A stretch of DNA of 64,000 nucleotides, taken from NCBI RefSeq assembly GCF_004765815.2, contig NZ_ML974128.1:62001-126000 (forward strand), in the 5' to 3' direction. Positions 26,818-34,307 of this stretch are shown here, piece by piece. The notes below the pieces were generated by a model. The model ran no database searches. It was not told where the DNA came from and worked only from the letters and a program-made list of their open reading frames with translations. Each line of letters starts with the position of its first letter. Within the stretch, counting starts at the first letter, position 1. Source of the DNA: Halorussus salinus (GTDB taxonomy: Archaea > Halobacteriota > Halobacteria > Halobacteriales > Haladaptataceae). Made by a program: the position numbers and the translations under genes.

Positions 26818-28017
26818 ATGGACACCGACCTCGTCGCCGAGAAAACCGAACAAGCCGCCGAAGTGCTGGCCGAGCGGAACATCGACTGCTGGCTCACCTT
26901 CTGCCGCGAGACGACCGAAATCTCCGAACCGAACCTCCCCTTCCTGCTCGGGTTCGACGTGGTGTGGCCGACCGCTATCGTGGTCTCGAAGACGGGCCGG
27001 TCGGCGGTCGTCCTCGGCCGTCACGACGCGCCGAACGCCAGCGAGTTACCCCACGACGTAATTCCGTACGACGAGTCGCTCGGGGAGCCACTCCTCGAAC
27101 TTCTCCGCGAGGAGGACCCCGACGAAATCGCGGTGAACTACTCGCGCGACGACAACACCGCCGACGGCCTGACTCACGGAATGTTCCTGCGACTGCGCGA
27201 CATCCTCGACGGGAGCGACTACGAGGAGTCGTTGACCAGCGCCGAGGAGGTCGTCTCGGCAGTCCGGGGGGTCAAGTCACCCACCGAACGCGAGCGCGTC
27301 GAGCAGGCAGTCGCGACGACGCAAGAACTGCTCGGTGACGTGCGCGAACGGTGGGACCCCGACTGGATGGAAGCCGACGTGGCCGACTGGCTCCACGCGC
27401 GCATGGACGAGCGCGACCTCGGGAGCGCGTGGAGTTGGGACTACTGTCCGACGGTCCACGCGGGCGGCGAGAGCGACATCGGCCACACTCTGCCGGGCGA
27501 CCGGACCCTCCCGGCGGGGGAAGTCTTGCACGTCGATTTCGGGGTGAAGCAGGACGGGTACAGCGCCGACATGCAACGGCTCTGGTACCGGCCGTCGGAC
27601 GAGTGGCCTGACCCACCCGCCGACCTCGACGCGGCCTTCGCCGACGTGCGCGCCGCCATCGAGGCTGGCCGGGAGCGAATCGAACCGGGCGTGCCGGGCC
27701 ACGAAGTGGACACCGCCGCCCGCGAGACGCTGACCGACCGCGGCTGGCCGGAGTACGACCACGCCTTCGGCCATCAGGTCGGCCGGAACGCCCACGACGG
27801 CGGGACGCTCCTCGGGCCGCGCTGGGACCGCTACGGAACCGCCCCGCAGGGCGAGATTCGAGCGGGCGAGATTTACACCGTCGAGTTGGGCGTCGAGACG
27901 GAGTGGGGGTATCTCGGACAGGAGGAGATGGTCGCGGTCACGGCCGACGGGACCGAGTGGCTGACCGACCCGCAGGAGGAGTTGTGGAGAATCGGCGAGG
28001 AGACTAACGAATCGTAG
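26818..28017 (+). CDS. M24 family metallopeptidase (Xaa-Pro aminopeptidase-like)
   Basis: A 399-residue cytoplasmic enzyme with an N-terminal creatinase-like domain (about residues 1-155) and a C-terminal pita-bread domain. Putative metal ligands are the two Asp in LHVDFGVKQDGYSADMQR, His in HAFGHQVGRNAHDGG, and Glu residues in YTVELGVETEWGYLGQEEMV. The family removes N-terminal residues before proline or acts on related amides. The ATG at 26818 is preferred to the GTG six bases earlier. It ends 12 bases before the tRNA-Met gene on the other strand. Confidence 0.92.
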   Translation: MDTDLVAEKTEQAAEVLAERNIDCWLTFCRETTEISEPNLPFLLGFDVVWPTAIVVSKTGRSAVVLGRHDAPNASELPHDVIPYDESLGEPLLELLREEDPDEIAVNYSRDDNTADGLTHGMFLRLRDILDGSDYEESLTSAEEVVSAVRGVKSPTERERVEQAVATTQELLGDVRERWDPDWMEADVADWLHARMDERDLGSAWSWDYCPTVHAGGESDIGHTLPGDRTLPAGEVLHVDFGVKQDGYSADMQRLWYRPSDEWPDPPADLDAAFADVRAAIEAGRERIEPGVPGHEVDTAARETLTDRGWPEYDHAFGHQVGRNAHDGGTLLGPRWDRYGTAPQGEIRAGEIYTVELGVETEWGYLGQEEMVAVTADGTEWLTDPQEELWRIGEETNES

Positions 28018-28029
28018 AAATTGTAGAAG

Positions 28030-28179
28030 TGCCCGGGGAGGGCTCCGAACCCTCGATCTCCGCATGACCCAGGTACGAGGCTCGGCGGGCCTCTCGGGCA
28101 TGGGAGGCTTCCAAGGCCTGAGCACCGAATCTCAGTAACCCTATGAGTGCGGCGCTATGTCCAGCTAAGCCACCCGGGC
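28030..28179 (-). tRNA. Elongator tRNA-Met (CAT) with a 76-base intron
   Basis: The mature exons form a standard cloverleaf: acceptor GCCCGGG/CCCGGGC with discriminator A, D arm with AGCTGGACATAGC, anticodon stem CCGCA/TGCGG and loop CTCATAA (anticodon CAT), T arm GAGGG-TTCGGAG-CCCTC. The exons are interrupted after position 37 by an intron at 28066-28141, whose ends can form the bulge-helix-bulge used by archaeal splicing endonuclease. An intron of about 75 bases in elongator tRNA-Met is a known haloarchaeal trait. Confidence 0.95.
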
Positions 28180-28411
28180 TCAGTTCTCCGTAGGGGGGTG
28201 TTACTCTTTAAAGTTCTCATCTTACTCGGGTTCGGGAGGCCGAGGCACGGTGATTTCGGGAGGAGTCCCGTCGGTCCGGTCGGCCGAGGACGAACGATAG
28301 AGAGTCCAAACCAGAAAAACTCTGTCGGTCGCCGGACCGACCTTCTTTCGACCCGAAACCCCGCGGCACTTACCCGGCGGATTTAAGCCGGGGGGCTAAT
28401 CATACCACTGC

Positions 28412-29794
28412 ATGAGCGTTCCCGGAATCGTACAGTCCCGGCTCGACGGCGAACAGGTCGCGGCGCAGGTCGCCCTCGGCGGCGAGGACGGCCTCTACGT
28501 GACTCGCACGCGGACCCTCATCTACCGCGCCGACGGACTCCTGAGCGACGAGTCCGTCGAGGAGTACCCCCACGACGCCGAGCGCATCGAAATCTCCGAG
28601 GGGCGGCGCAAGTCGTCCATCGGCCTCGACTACGGCATCGACGGCGAGGAGAAGTTCAAAATCCCGAGCAACCGCCTCTACGAGGCGCTCCACCCCGTGC
28701 TGGCGGGCGTGTTGAACGCCGCGGACGTGACCGGACCCGACGAGACGGTCAAGCAGACCTACCAGTTCAGCGAACTTACGCTGGTCATCACCAGCGAGCG
28801 CGTCGTCAAGCACGTCGGCGCGGCGGTCTGGGACGAGGACTACGAGGAGTTCCACTTCGACGACGTGACCGCCCTCGACGTGGAGGAGGGAAGCGTCTCG
28901 TCACAGATCATCATCGAGACCGACGGCCGCCCCCAACGCATCAAGACGCCGAGCGACCAGACCCGCGAGGTCCGCGAGCGCATCGAGCGCGCGCTGTTGG
29001 ACCACCACGGGCTGAGTTCCTACGACGAGTTCGCCCGCGCGCACGCCGACCCCGACGAGCAAGCCGAGGCCGAGAAAGCCGCCGCGGACGACGGCGACGA
29101 CGCGGCCGAGAGCGACGCCGACCCGCTGGCTGGCGGCGGCGTGGACCCCATCGACGCCAACCCGCCGGAACTGGACGACGACGGTGCCATCATCGAGGAG
29201 GACGCGAGCGTGACGACCGGCGACCGACCCGACGAGAGCGTCACCACGGCCGAAGCGAGCGAGGCCGCCGCGCGCGCCGCGGAGGCGAGTTCGGAACCGG
29301 AAGCCGGGGCGGGCGCGGAAGCGAGTGCGAACCCGGAAACGAGTGCAGGCCCAGAGGCAGGTGCGGACGCGAGCGCAGGCACGGAGACGGCCCGGTCGGA
29401 CGACCGCAACGACGCCGCCAGCGAGACGAACTCCTCGCACGAGGAGACCCCGCGCGACGACGCGGGACAGGTCCTCGAAGGGACGCCCGACGAGACGGCG
29501 ACCGAGGGCCGGACGACCGTCACCGACGCCACGAGCGCGGACGCCGCCGACCCCGCCGACGCGACCGCGGCGGCCGCGGCGACCGACAGCGAACCCGCGG
29601 ACGCGACCGACGACGCCGAAGCGAGCGGATTCGCAGACTCGGGCTTCGAACCGGCGAGTTCGGAGTTGGAGCGGGACGCGACCGACGAGCAACTGGCGGC
29701 GCTGACCGAGGCCGTCGAGCGACAGAACGAACTGCTGGCCGAGCAACAGCGCACGCTCCAGCAACTCATCGAAGAACTGAGTCGCGGTCGGTAG
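28412..29794 (+). CDS. DUF7115-type haloarchaeal protein
   Basis: A 460-residue acidic protein. Residues 1-205 form a conserved globular region made of two similar PH-like halves (MSVPGIVQSRLDGEQVAAQV... and FSELTLVITSERVVKHVG...DVTALDVEEGSVSSQIIIETDG), which I associate with the haloarchaeal DUF7115 family. Residues 210-425 are a low-complexity Ala/Glu/Thr/Asp tail, clearly disordered, and residues 425-455 form a coiled coil (TDEQLAALTEAVERQNELLA). This layout suggests a scaffold or membrane-associated sensor; function unknown. Transcribed alone. Confidence 0.8.
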   Translation: MSVPGIVQSRLDGEQVAAQVALGGEDGLYVTRTRTLIYRADGLLSDESVEEYPHDAERIEISEGRRKSSIGLDYGIDGEEKFKIPSNRLYEALHPVLAGVLNAADVTGPDETVKQTYQFSELTLVITSERVVKHVGAAVWDEDYEEFHFDDVTALDVEEGSVSSQIIIETDGRPQRIKTPSDQTREVRERIERALLDHHGLSSYDEFARAHADPDEQAEAEKAAADDGDDAAESDADPLAGGGVDPIDANPPELDDDGAIIEEDASVTTGDRPDESVTTAEASEAAARAAEASSEPEAGAGAEASANPETSAGPEAGADASAGTETARSDDRNDAASETNSSHEETPRDDAGQVLEGTPDETATEGRTTVTDATSADAADPADATAAAAATDSEPADATDDAEASGFADSGFEPASSELERDATDEQLAALTEAVERQNELLAEQQRTLQQLIEELSRGR

Positions 29795-29840
29795 GTCGGT
29801 CGTCCTCGCGACCGAATCTCGACCGACTCCGCCGAAATCC

Positions 29841-30263
29841 TCAGTCGCGGCCCGTGACCTTCCGGATGCACTCCGGGCCGAACGCGCCGTGTTCTCCCGC
29901 GTCGAGCTTGATGAAGTGACCCGTCGAGATGTTCGCGCCGCACCGCCGACAGGAGAACTCGCCCTCTTTCGTGACGACCTCGCTCTGGAAGCTGACGTAG
30001 CCGCCGCCAGTGGTCGTGACGATGCCGTTCTCGCGCTCGATGACCCCGCGCTTCTCGGCCTCGTCCAGAATCTTCCGGGTCGTCGTCGGATGGGTGGTGA
30101 CGGTCTCGATGCGGTCTACGGCCTCCGCGACCGATAGCTCGGGGTCTTCGAGCTTCGAGAGGAGTTCGACGCCGACCGCTACGGGGTCGGAGCCGTCGCT
30201 CGCCTCGTTTCCGTCTGCTCGCTCGTCGTCGGCGGCGCGCTCCGGTGGCTCGTCGTCGGCCAT
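29841..30263 (-). CDS. DUF5830 family zinc-binding winged-helix protein
   Basis: A 140-residue protein of the haloarchaeal DUF5830 family. After a 35-residue acidic tail it has a winged-helix region (ELSVAEAVDRIETVTTHPTTTRKIL, AEKRGVIER) and a C-terminal zinc-binding segment EFSCRRCGANISTGHFI followed by FGPECIRKV, giving three Cys and a His as ligands. It is probably a DNA-binding regulator. ATG at 30263 chosen as start; the much longer open frame upstream is antisense noise. Confidence 0.85.
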   Translation of the reverse strand: MADDEPPERAADDERADGNEASDGSDPVAVGVELLSKLEDPELSVAEAVDRIETVTTHPTTTRKILDEAEKRGVIERENGIVTTTGGGYVSFQSEVVTKEGEFSCRRCGANISTGHFIKLDAGEHGAFGPECIRKVTGRD

Positions 30264-30386
30264 CACCTCGGATTCGCCCGCGAGAGGGATTAAAACTTGC
30301 GCGAAGCGCGGCGGTCCGGAGTCCGGTTCGGAACACCTTGACTCGAACCCGAAAGCAGATACCGGCCGGTCTGCAACCACGCCACG

Positions 30387-31058
30387 ATGGCCGACTTCGC
30401 GCGCCGCCAAGTCGCCGGACTCGCCCTCGTCGCGGTCGTCGCAGTCGGCAGTCTCCTCGCGGGACCGAACCACCTGTTCGCGGTCGCGCGGGACCTCGCC
30501 GACCGGCCGGTCGTCTTCGGTGCGCTGTTGGTCGCGGTCTACCTCGTCCGGCCGCTGTTCGCGTGGCCGACCACGCTCGTCGCGATTCTGGCGGGCTACG
30601 CCTACGGCCCGGTCTGGGGGTTCCCGATTGCGCTCGCTGGCACGACGGGGAGCGCGCTCCTGCCGTTCCTCGCGGCGCGCTACGTCGGCACGGGGTCGGG
30701 AGAGCGAACCGGTTGGGGGTCCGGGCTGGTCGCGCGCCTCGGCGACTCGGGCGAGCGGTTCTTCGAGGCCACGGGCGACCTGCGGGGGATGGTCGCCTCT
30801 CGACTCGCGCCCGCGCCCTCCGACCCGGTCTCGGCGGCGGCGGGCCTCTCGGGCGTCTCGACCGGCGCGTTCGTCGTCGGAACCGCGGTCGGCGAGGTGC
30901 CGTGGACTGTCGCGGCCGTCCTCGCGGGCGGTTCGCTCGACCACCTCTCGACTACCGGACTGACCGCGATAAACTGGGAACTCATCGCGGCGGCGGGCGC
31001 GGTGGCGGTGGCACTCCTCGCCGGTCCGGCCTACCGCGCCGTGAGCGTCCGGCGATAG
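30387..31058 (+). CDS. TVP38/TMEM64 (VTT-domain) membrane protein
   Basis: A 223-residue membrane protein with the VTT/SNARE-associated Golgi domain: a first helix (QVAGLALVAVVAVGSLLAGP), then AWPTTLVAILAGYAYGPVWGFPIALAGTTG with the family G-x-x-x-G rich re-entrant region, and later GLSGVSTGAFVVGTAVGEVPW. DedA/TVP38 proteins are thought to be lipid scramblases or transporters. It precedes the surface protein gene on the same strand by 112 bases, and may be independent of it. Confidence 0.88.
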   Translation: MADFARRQVAGLALVAVVAVGSLLAGPNHLFAVARDLADRPVVFGALLVAVYLVRPLFAWPTTLVAILAGYAYGPVWGFPIALAGTTGSALLPFLAARYVGTGSGERTGWGSGLVARLGDSGERFFEATGDLRGMVASRLAPAPSDPVSAAAGLSGVSTGAFVVGTAVGEVPWTVAAVLAGGSLDHLSTTGLTAINWELIAAAGAVAVALLAGPAYRAVSVRR

Positions 31059-31170
31059 CGACAGTCCGTTCGAATTTGGAACGAATTTGGAACGGAGTCG
31101 GAGGGAACCGGGAACGAAGTGGGTCGGAGTTCGAAAAATTCCTTTTAGGGTGGCTCTCGCCGGTAGAATC

Positions 31171-31716
31171 ATGCGTTTCGCAACGCTGATTACCGTGGCA
31201 GTGGTCGTACTCACCGTCTGTGTCGCGCCGATTACGGCCCAGCAGACGACCCAGTGCGGCCCGCAGAGTAGCGAGATGATGGACAACGAGTCGATGAGCG
31301 AGACGACGGCGATGATGAGCAACGAGTCGATGAGCGAGACGACGGCGATGATGAGCAACGAGTCGATGAGCGAGACGACGGCGATGATGAGTAACGAGTC
31401 GATGAACGGGACCACCGAGTCGATGGGCGGCATGGCGAACGAGACCACCGACTCGATGGCCTCGGAGACGACGACGTGCGCGAACGACTCGATGTCCGAC
31501 GATTCGATGGGCGAGACCACGACCGGGACGAGCGACGAGTCGATGTCCGAGACGACCGAGAGTATGAACGATGAGTCGATGAGCGACACCAGCGAGATGG
31601 CCGACACCACCGACGCGACCGAGACCGGGTCGAGCGCCTTCGTGCCCGGATTCGGCGTCGGCGCGGCGCTCGTCGCGCTGGTCGCGGCGCTCTACGTCGC
31701 GAGGAGGCGACCGTGA
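31171..31716 (+). CDS. PGF-CTERM surface protein with Ser/Met/Glu/Thr repeats
   Basis: A 181-residue secreted protein. Residues 1-23 are a signal peptide (FATLITVAVVVLTVCVAPITA). Residues 35-150 are built of SMSETTAMMSNE-like repeats, rich in Ser/Thr for O-glycosylation and with many NES/NET sequons for N-glycosylation. Residues 159-181 are a PGF motif, a hydrophobic helix and RRR, the archaeosortase A recognition signal for cleavage and lipid anchoring. Its stop overlaps the GTG start of the molybdopterin oxidoreductase (GTGA), implying translational coupling. Methionine abundance (over 15 percent in the repeats) is odd and could confer oxidant scavenging or metal binding. Confidence 0.88.
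   Translation: MRFATLITVAVVVLTVCVAPITAQQTTQCGPQSSEMMDNESMSETTAMMSNESMSETTAMMSNESMSETTAMMSNESMNGTTESMGGMANETTDSMASETTTCANDSMSDDSMGETTTGTSDESMSETTESMNDESMSDTSEMADTTDATETGSSAFVPGFGVGAALVALVAALYVARRRP
31285..31405 (+). repeat. 36-base in-frame tandem repeat in the surface protein
   Basis: Three 36-base units lie at 31285-31320, 31321-31356 and 31357-31392, with a partial fourth to 31405. Each starts AACGAGTCGATGAGCGAGAC and encodes the 12-residue unit NESMSETTAMMS. The first two are identical and the third differs by one base, so copy number may vary between strains. Confidence 0.95.
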
Positions 31717-33389
31717 CCGACCGACCCGACCCGGACGGAAGCGACCGACCCGACCCGGACGGAAGCGACCGACCCGACCCGGACGGAATCGACCCCGCCG
31801 ACTCGGGCGGTCTCGACCGACACGGTTCGACGGGTCCGTTGGCGTCGAGTCTCGTCGCGGCCGCGGTGGGCGTCGCGGCGGTCGCTGGCTCCTACGCCGC
31901 GGTCGGCCGGACGCCAGCATTCGTCGCCGCGCCGATTAGCGAGGTCGTCGTCGCCGCGACGCCCGACGCGGTGGTCGCGTGGTCCATCCAGACGCTCGGT
32001 AGCGTCGGGAGTCAACTCGGGTTCCTGCTGGCGCTCGCGCTCACGGTCGGCCTGTTCGCGGTGGCGACCGCGGCCGCGGCCCTCCTCGCAGACCGCTTCG
32101 AAGTCCCGGCCGTCGCCGTCGCCCCCGTGGCCTGCGTCGCCGTCGCGCTGGCGCTCACGGGGTCGGTCGCGTCCACGCTCGCGGCCGGTGGCGGCGCGGG
32201 ACTCGTGGTCGCGCTCGCTTCCGTCGGTACCGGCGGGACCGGCGAGGAGACCGCCGAACGTTCCGACGTTCGCCCGTCGTCGGCCCGGCGGCGCGTCCTC
32301 CAAGCCGTCGCTGGCGCGGTCGCGGTGAGCGGTGTCGGCGCGCTCCTCGGCTCCGGCGAGGGCGGTGAGGTGCCCGAGACCGACGGCGAGGTCTCGACCG
32401 GCGTCCAGTCCCTGCTGGACGAGGCCGCCGACAAGTCCCTCGATGTCGAGGGCATCGAACCGCTCGTCAGCGAGCAGTTCTATCAGGTGGACATCAACAA
32501 CGTGGACCCCACGCCGGACCGCGACGAGTGGACGCTCGGCGTGACGGGTGCGGTCGAGGAGGATGCCGAGTTCGACTACGAAGACCTGACCGGTCTCTCG
32601 GAGTCGGTCGAACACCGGTTCGTCACGTTGCGATGCGTCGGCGAGGGCCTGAACGGCAAGAAGATGGACACCGCGCTCTGGACCGGCGTGCCCGTGATGG
32701 ACCTGCTGGAGTCGGCGGGCATCGACGCGGGCGAGAACTGCTGTGTCATGTTCCGCGCGGCCGACGACTACTTCGAGGAGTTCCCCCTCTCGGCGCTCGA
32801 AGATGGTTTTCTCGCGTTCGGGATGAACGGCGAACCGCTCCCGCGCGGGCACGGCTACCCGGTCCGCGCGCTGATTCCGGGCCACTGGGGCGAGATAAAC
32901 GTCAAGTGGATAACTGAAATCGAGGTGCTGGAGGAGGAAGCGAAGGGCTACTGGGAGAAGCGCGGGTGGCACGGTACCGGTCCCGTCAACACCGTCGCCA
33001 AACTCCACGCCGTGAATCGGCTGGACGAGGGGACCGACGATTCGGCCGGTAGCGGGACCGAGATGCAGGTCGGCGGCCACGCCTACGCGGGCACACGAGG
33101 AATCCAGACGGTGGAGGTCTCGACCGACGGCGGGGATTCGTGGAACGAAGCGACGCTCTCGGAACCGCTACCCGCAAGCCCCGGCGAGGCCACCGCGGAC
33201 GCCGAAGCCGACGCGACGAACGCCGCCGAGGACGCGTGGCGACAGTGGGAGTACACTTACGAGGCCAGCGACGCCCACGAGGTCGTCGTTCGCGCGACCG
33301 ACGGCGAGGGGGACCTCCAACCGAGCGAGGAGAGCAAGCCCTTCCCGAGCGGCGCGACCGGGTGGGTCTCGAAGCAGGTAGAGCCGTAA
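31713..33389 (+). CDS. Membrane-anchored molybdopterin oxidoreductase (sulfite oxidase family)
   Basis: A 558-residue protein in four parts: residues 2-26 are three DRPDPDGS repeats; about 40-170 hold four membrane helices; about 220-385 form the oxidoreductase molybdopterin-binding domain, with the likely Mo-ligating Cys308 in VTLRCVGEG and HGYPVRALIPGHWGEINVKWI; about 400-555 form the Mo-co dimerisation domain (YAGTRGIQTVEVSTDGGDSW). Sulfite oxidase-type enzymes oxidise sulfite or reduce methionine sulfoxide and nitrate-like compounds. The GTG start overlaps the stop of the surface protein gene by four bases. A heme domain is absent, so its electron partner is unknown. Confidence 0.9.
   Translation: MTDRPDPDGSDRPDPDGSDRPDPDGIDPADSGGLDRHGSTGPLASSLVAAAVGVAAVAGSYAAVGRTPAFVAAPISEVVVAATPDAVVAWSIQTLGSVGSQLGFLLALALTVGLFAVATAAAALLADRFEVPAVAVAPVACVAVALALTGSVASTLAAGGGAGLVVALASVGTGGTGEETAERSDVRPSSARRRVLQAVAGAVAVSGVGALLGSGEGGEVPETDGEVSTGVQSLLDEAADKSLDVEGIEPLVSEQFYQVDINNVDPTPDRDEWTLGVTGAVEEDAEFDYEDLTGLSESVEHRFVTLRCVGEGLNGKKMDTALWTGVPVMDLLESAGIDAGENCCVMFRAADDYFEEFPLSALEDGFLAFGMNGEPLPRGHGYPVRALIPGHWGEINVKWITEIEVLEEEAKGYWEKRGWHGTGPVNTVAKLHAVNRLDEGTDDSAGSGTEMQVGGHAYAGTRGIQTVEVSTDGGDSWNEATLSEPLPASPGEATADAEADATNAAEDAWRQWEYTYEASDAHEVVVRATDGEGDLQPSEESKPFPSGATGWVSKQVEP
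31719..31790 (+). repeat. 24-base in-frame tandem repeat at the oxidoreductase N terminus
   Basis: Three units at 31719-31742, 31743-31766 and 31767-31790 start GACCGACCCGACCCGGACGG and encode DRPDPDGS. The third differs near its end. It creates a charged, proline-rich cytoplasmic tail before the first helix. Confidence 0.95.
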
Positions 33390-33425
33390 ATATAAGCATC
33401 GTGCCTGACAAGCGAGAGACAGCAG

Positions 33426-33701
33426 ATGGACAAGGCGCTCTGGTACCTGCTCACGGCGACCCGCGGCGGCGAGAACCGCGCGCGGCTCATCCGCGAACTC
33501 TCCGAGCGCCCCCGCAACGCCAACCAACTCGCCGACGCCCTCGACGTGCGGTACAAGACGGTGCGCCACCACCTCGACATGCTCGAAGACCATGGCGTCG
33601 TCGAAGCGGGCGACAACGAGTACGGGAAGCTCTACTTCCTCACCGACCAGTTCGAACAGCACCGCGAAGCGTTCGAAGAAATCATGGAACACCTCGAATG
33701 A
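33426..33701 (+). CDS. ArsR-type winged-helix regulator paired with DUF7521
   Basis: A 91-residue winged-helix protein: MDKALWYLLTATRGGENRARLIREL, NANQLADALDVRYKTVRHHLDMLEDHGVVE (recognition helix) and a wing at GKLYFLTDQFEQH. Haloarchaeal members are single-component regulators. A plus-strand TATA-like ATATAAGC at 33390-33397 sits about 30 bases before the start, so the gene is likely leaderless or nearly so. The DUF7521 membrane gene follows 34 bases later; an equivalent pair occurs at 59454-60449. Confidence 0.87.
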   Translation: MDKALWYLLTATRGGENRARLIRELSERPRNANQLADALDVRYKTVRHHLDMLEDHGVVEAGDNEYGKLYFLTDQFEQHREAFEEIMEHLE

Positions 33702-33735
33702 CACCGAACAGACAGACCCACGAGGAGACCACAGC

Positions 33736-34023
33736 ATGAGTACGATACAGTTCGCCAGCGGTATCGCGGTCGTGAACATCCTCCTGCTGGGACTGCTCAC
33801 GACCGTCTGGGTCCGCAACTACCGGAAGTTCCGGACCTCCCTGCTGTTGGGACTGGTCGCGTTTGGGAGCGTCATGCTCGCCGAAAACGTCGTCGCCATC
33901 TACTTCTTCTTCAGCATGAAGATGCTCTACTCGGGCGACCCGACCGTCCAGCAGGCCGTGCTGGTGCTTCGCGGCCTTCAACTGGTCGCCATCGCGTTCC
34001 TGACGTGGGTCACGATGAAGTAG
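33736..34023 (+). CDS. DUF7521-type small membrane protein
   Basis: A 95-residue protein with three predicted helices: FASGIAVVNILLLGLLTTVWV, SLLLGLVAFGSVMLAENVVA and LVLRGLQLVAIAFLTWV. The arginine/tyrosine-rich turn NYRKFR after helix 1 corresponds to GYRRNG and GYRRHG in the proteins at 59792-60449, so I place all three in the haloarchaeal DUF7521 family. It is likely co-transcribed with the winged-helix gene just upstream, which suggests a sensor-regulator pair; function is not known. Confidence 0.75.
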   Translation: MSTIQFASGIAVVNILLLGLLTTVWVRNYRKFRTSLLLGLVAFGSVMLAENVVAIYFFFSMKMLYSGDPTVQQAVLVLRGLQLVAIAFLTWVTMK

Positions 34024-34050
34024 TCGGTCGCTCCAAAAAATGACAGATTT

Positions 34051-34233
34051 TTAATAAAAGGTGTCGGCGCAGTCCATGATGATGCCGTGCTGGGGACAGA
34101 CGTACTTGCAGTGCCGGGAGTACATCGGCGTCTCGCAGATGGGACACGGCCGCCCGCCCTGCTCGCCGGACCCGTCGTCGCCGTCACCTCGCCCTCTCTC
34201 ACTCTCGTCTCCTCGCTCGGCCGAGTCGCTCAT
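34051..34233 (-). CDS. HVO_2523-type zinc-finger microprotein
   Basis: A 60-residue protein with a Gly/Asp/Ser-rich N-terminal half and a zinc ribbon: Cys30, Cys33, Cys42, Cys46, His49 and Cys55 in RPCPICETPMYSRHCKYVC and IIMDCADTFY. This matches the haloarchaeal HVO_2523 family of small zinc-finger proteins. Its role is unknown; nucleic-acid or protein binding is likely. Start ATG at 34233. Confidence 0.88.
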   Translation of the reverse strand: MSDSAERGDESERGRGDGDDGSGEQGGRPCPICETPMYSRHCKYVCPQHGIIMDCADTFY

Positions 34234-34307
34234 GTCCCAACGACCGGGAGCGAGCGCCAAGACTGTTTCTCTCCGGGCCACTCGCTTCCGAGTCGCTCTC
34301 TTCCGGG

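Noticed and set aside
29020-30336. A 438-codon minus-strand frame across the DUF7115 and DUF5830 genes
   Set aside because: The Ser/Ala-rich translation is the antisense of the low-complexity tail of the plus-strand gene; the real minus-strand gene is the DUF5830 frame at 29841-30263.
31285-31405. CRISPR array
   Set aside because: Repeats are contiguous, in frame, code for a protein repeat and have no spacers; no cas genes are nearby.
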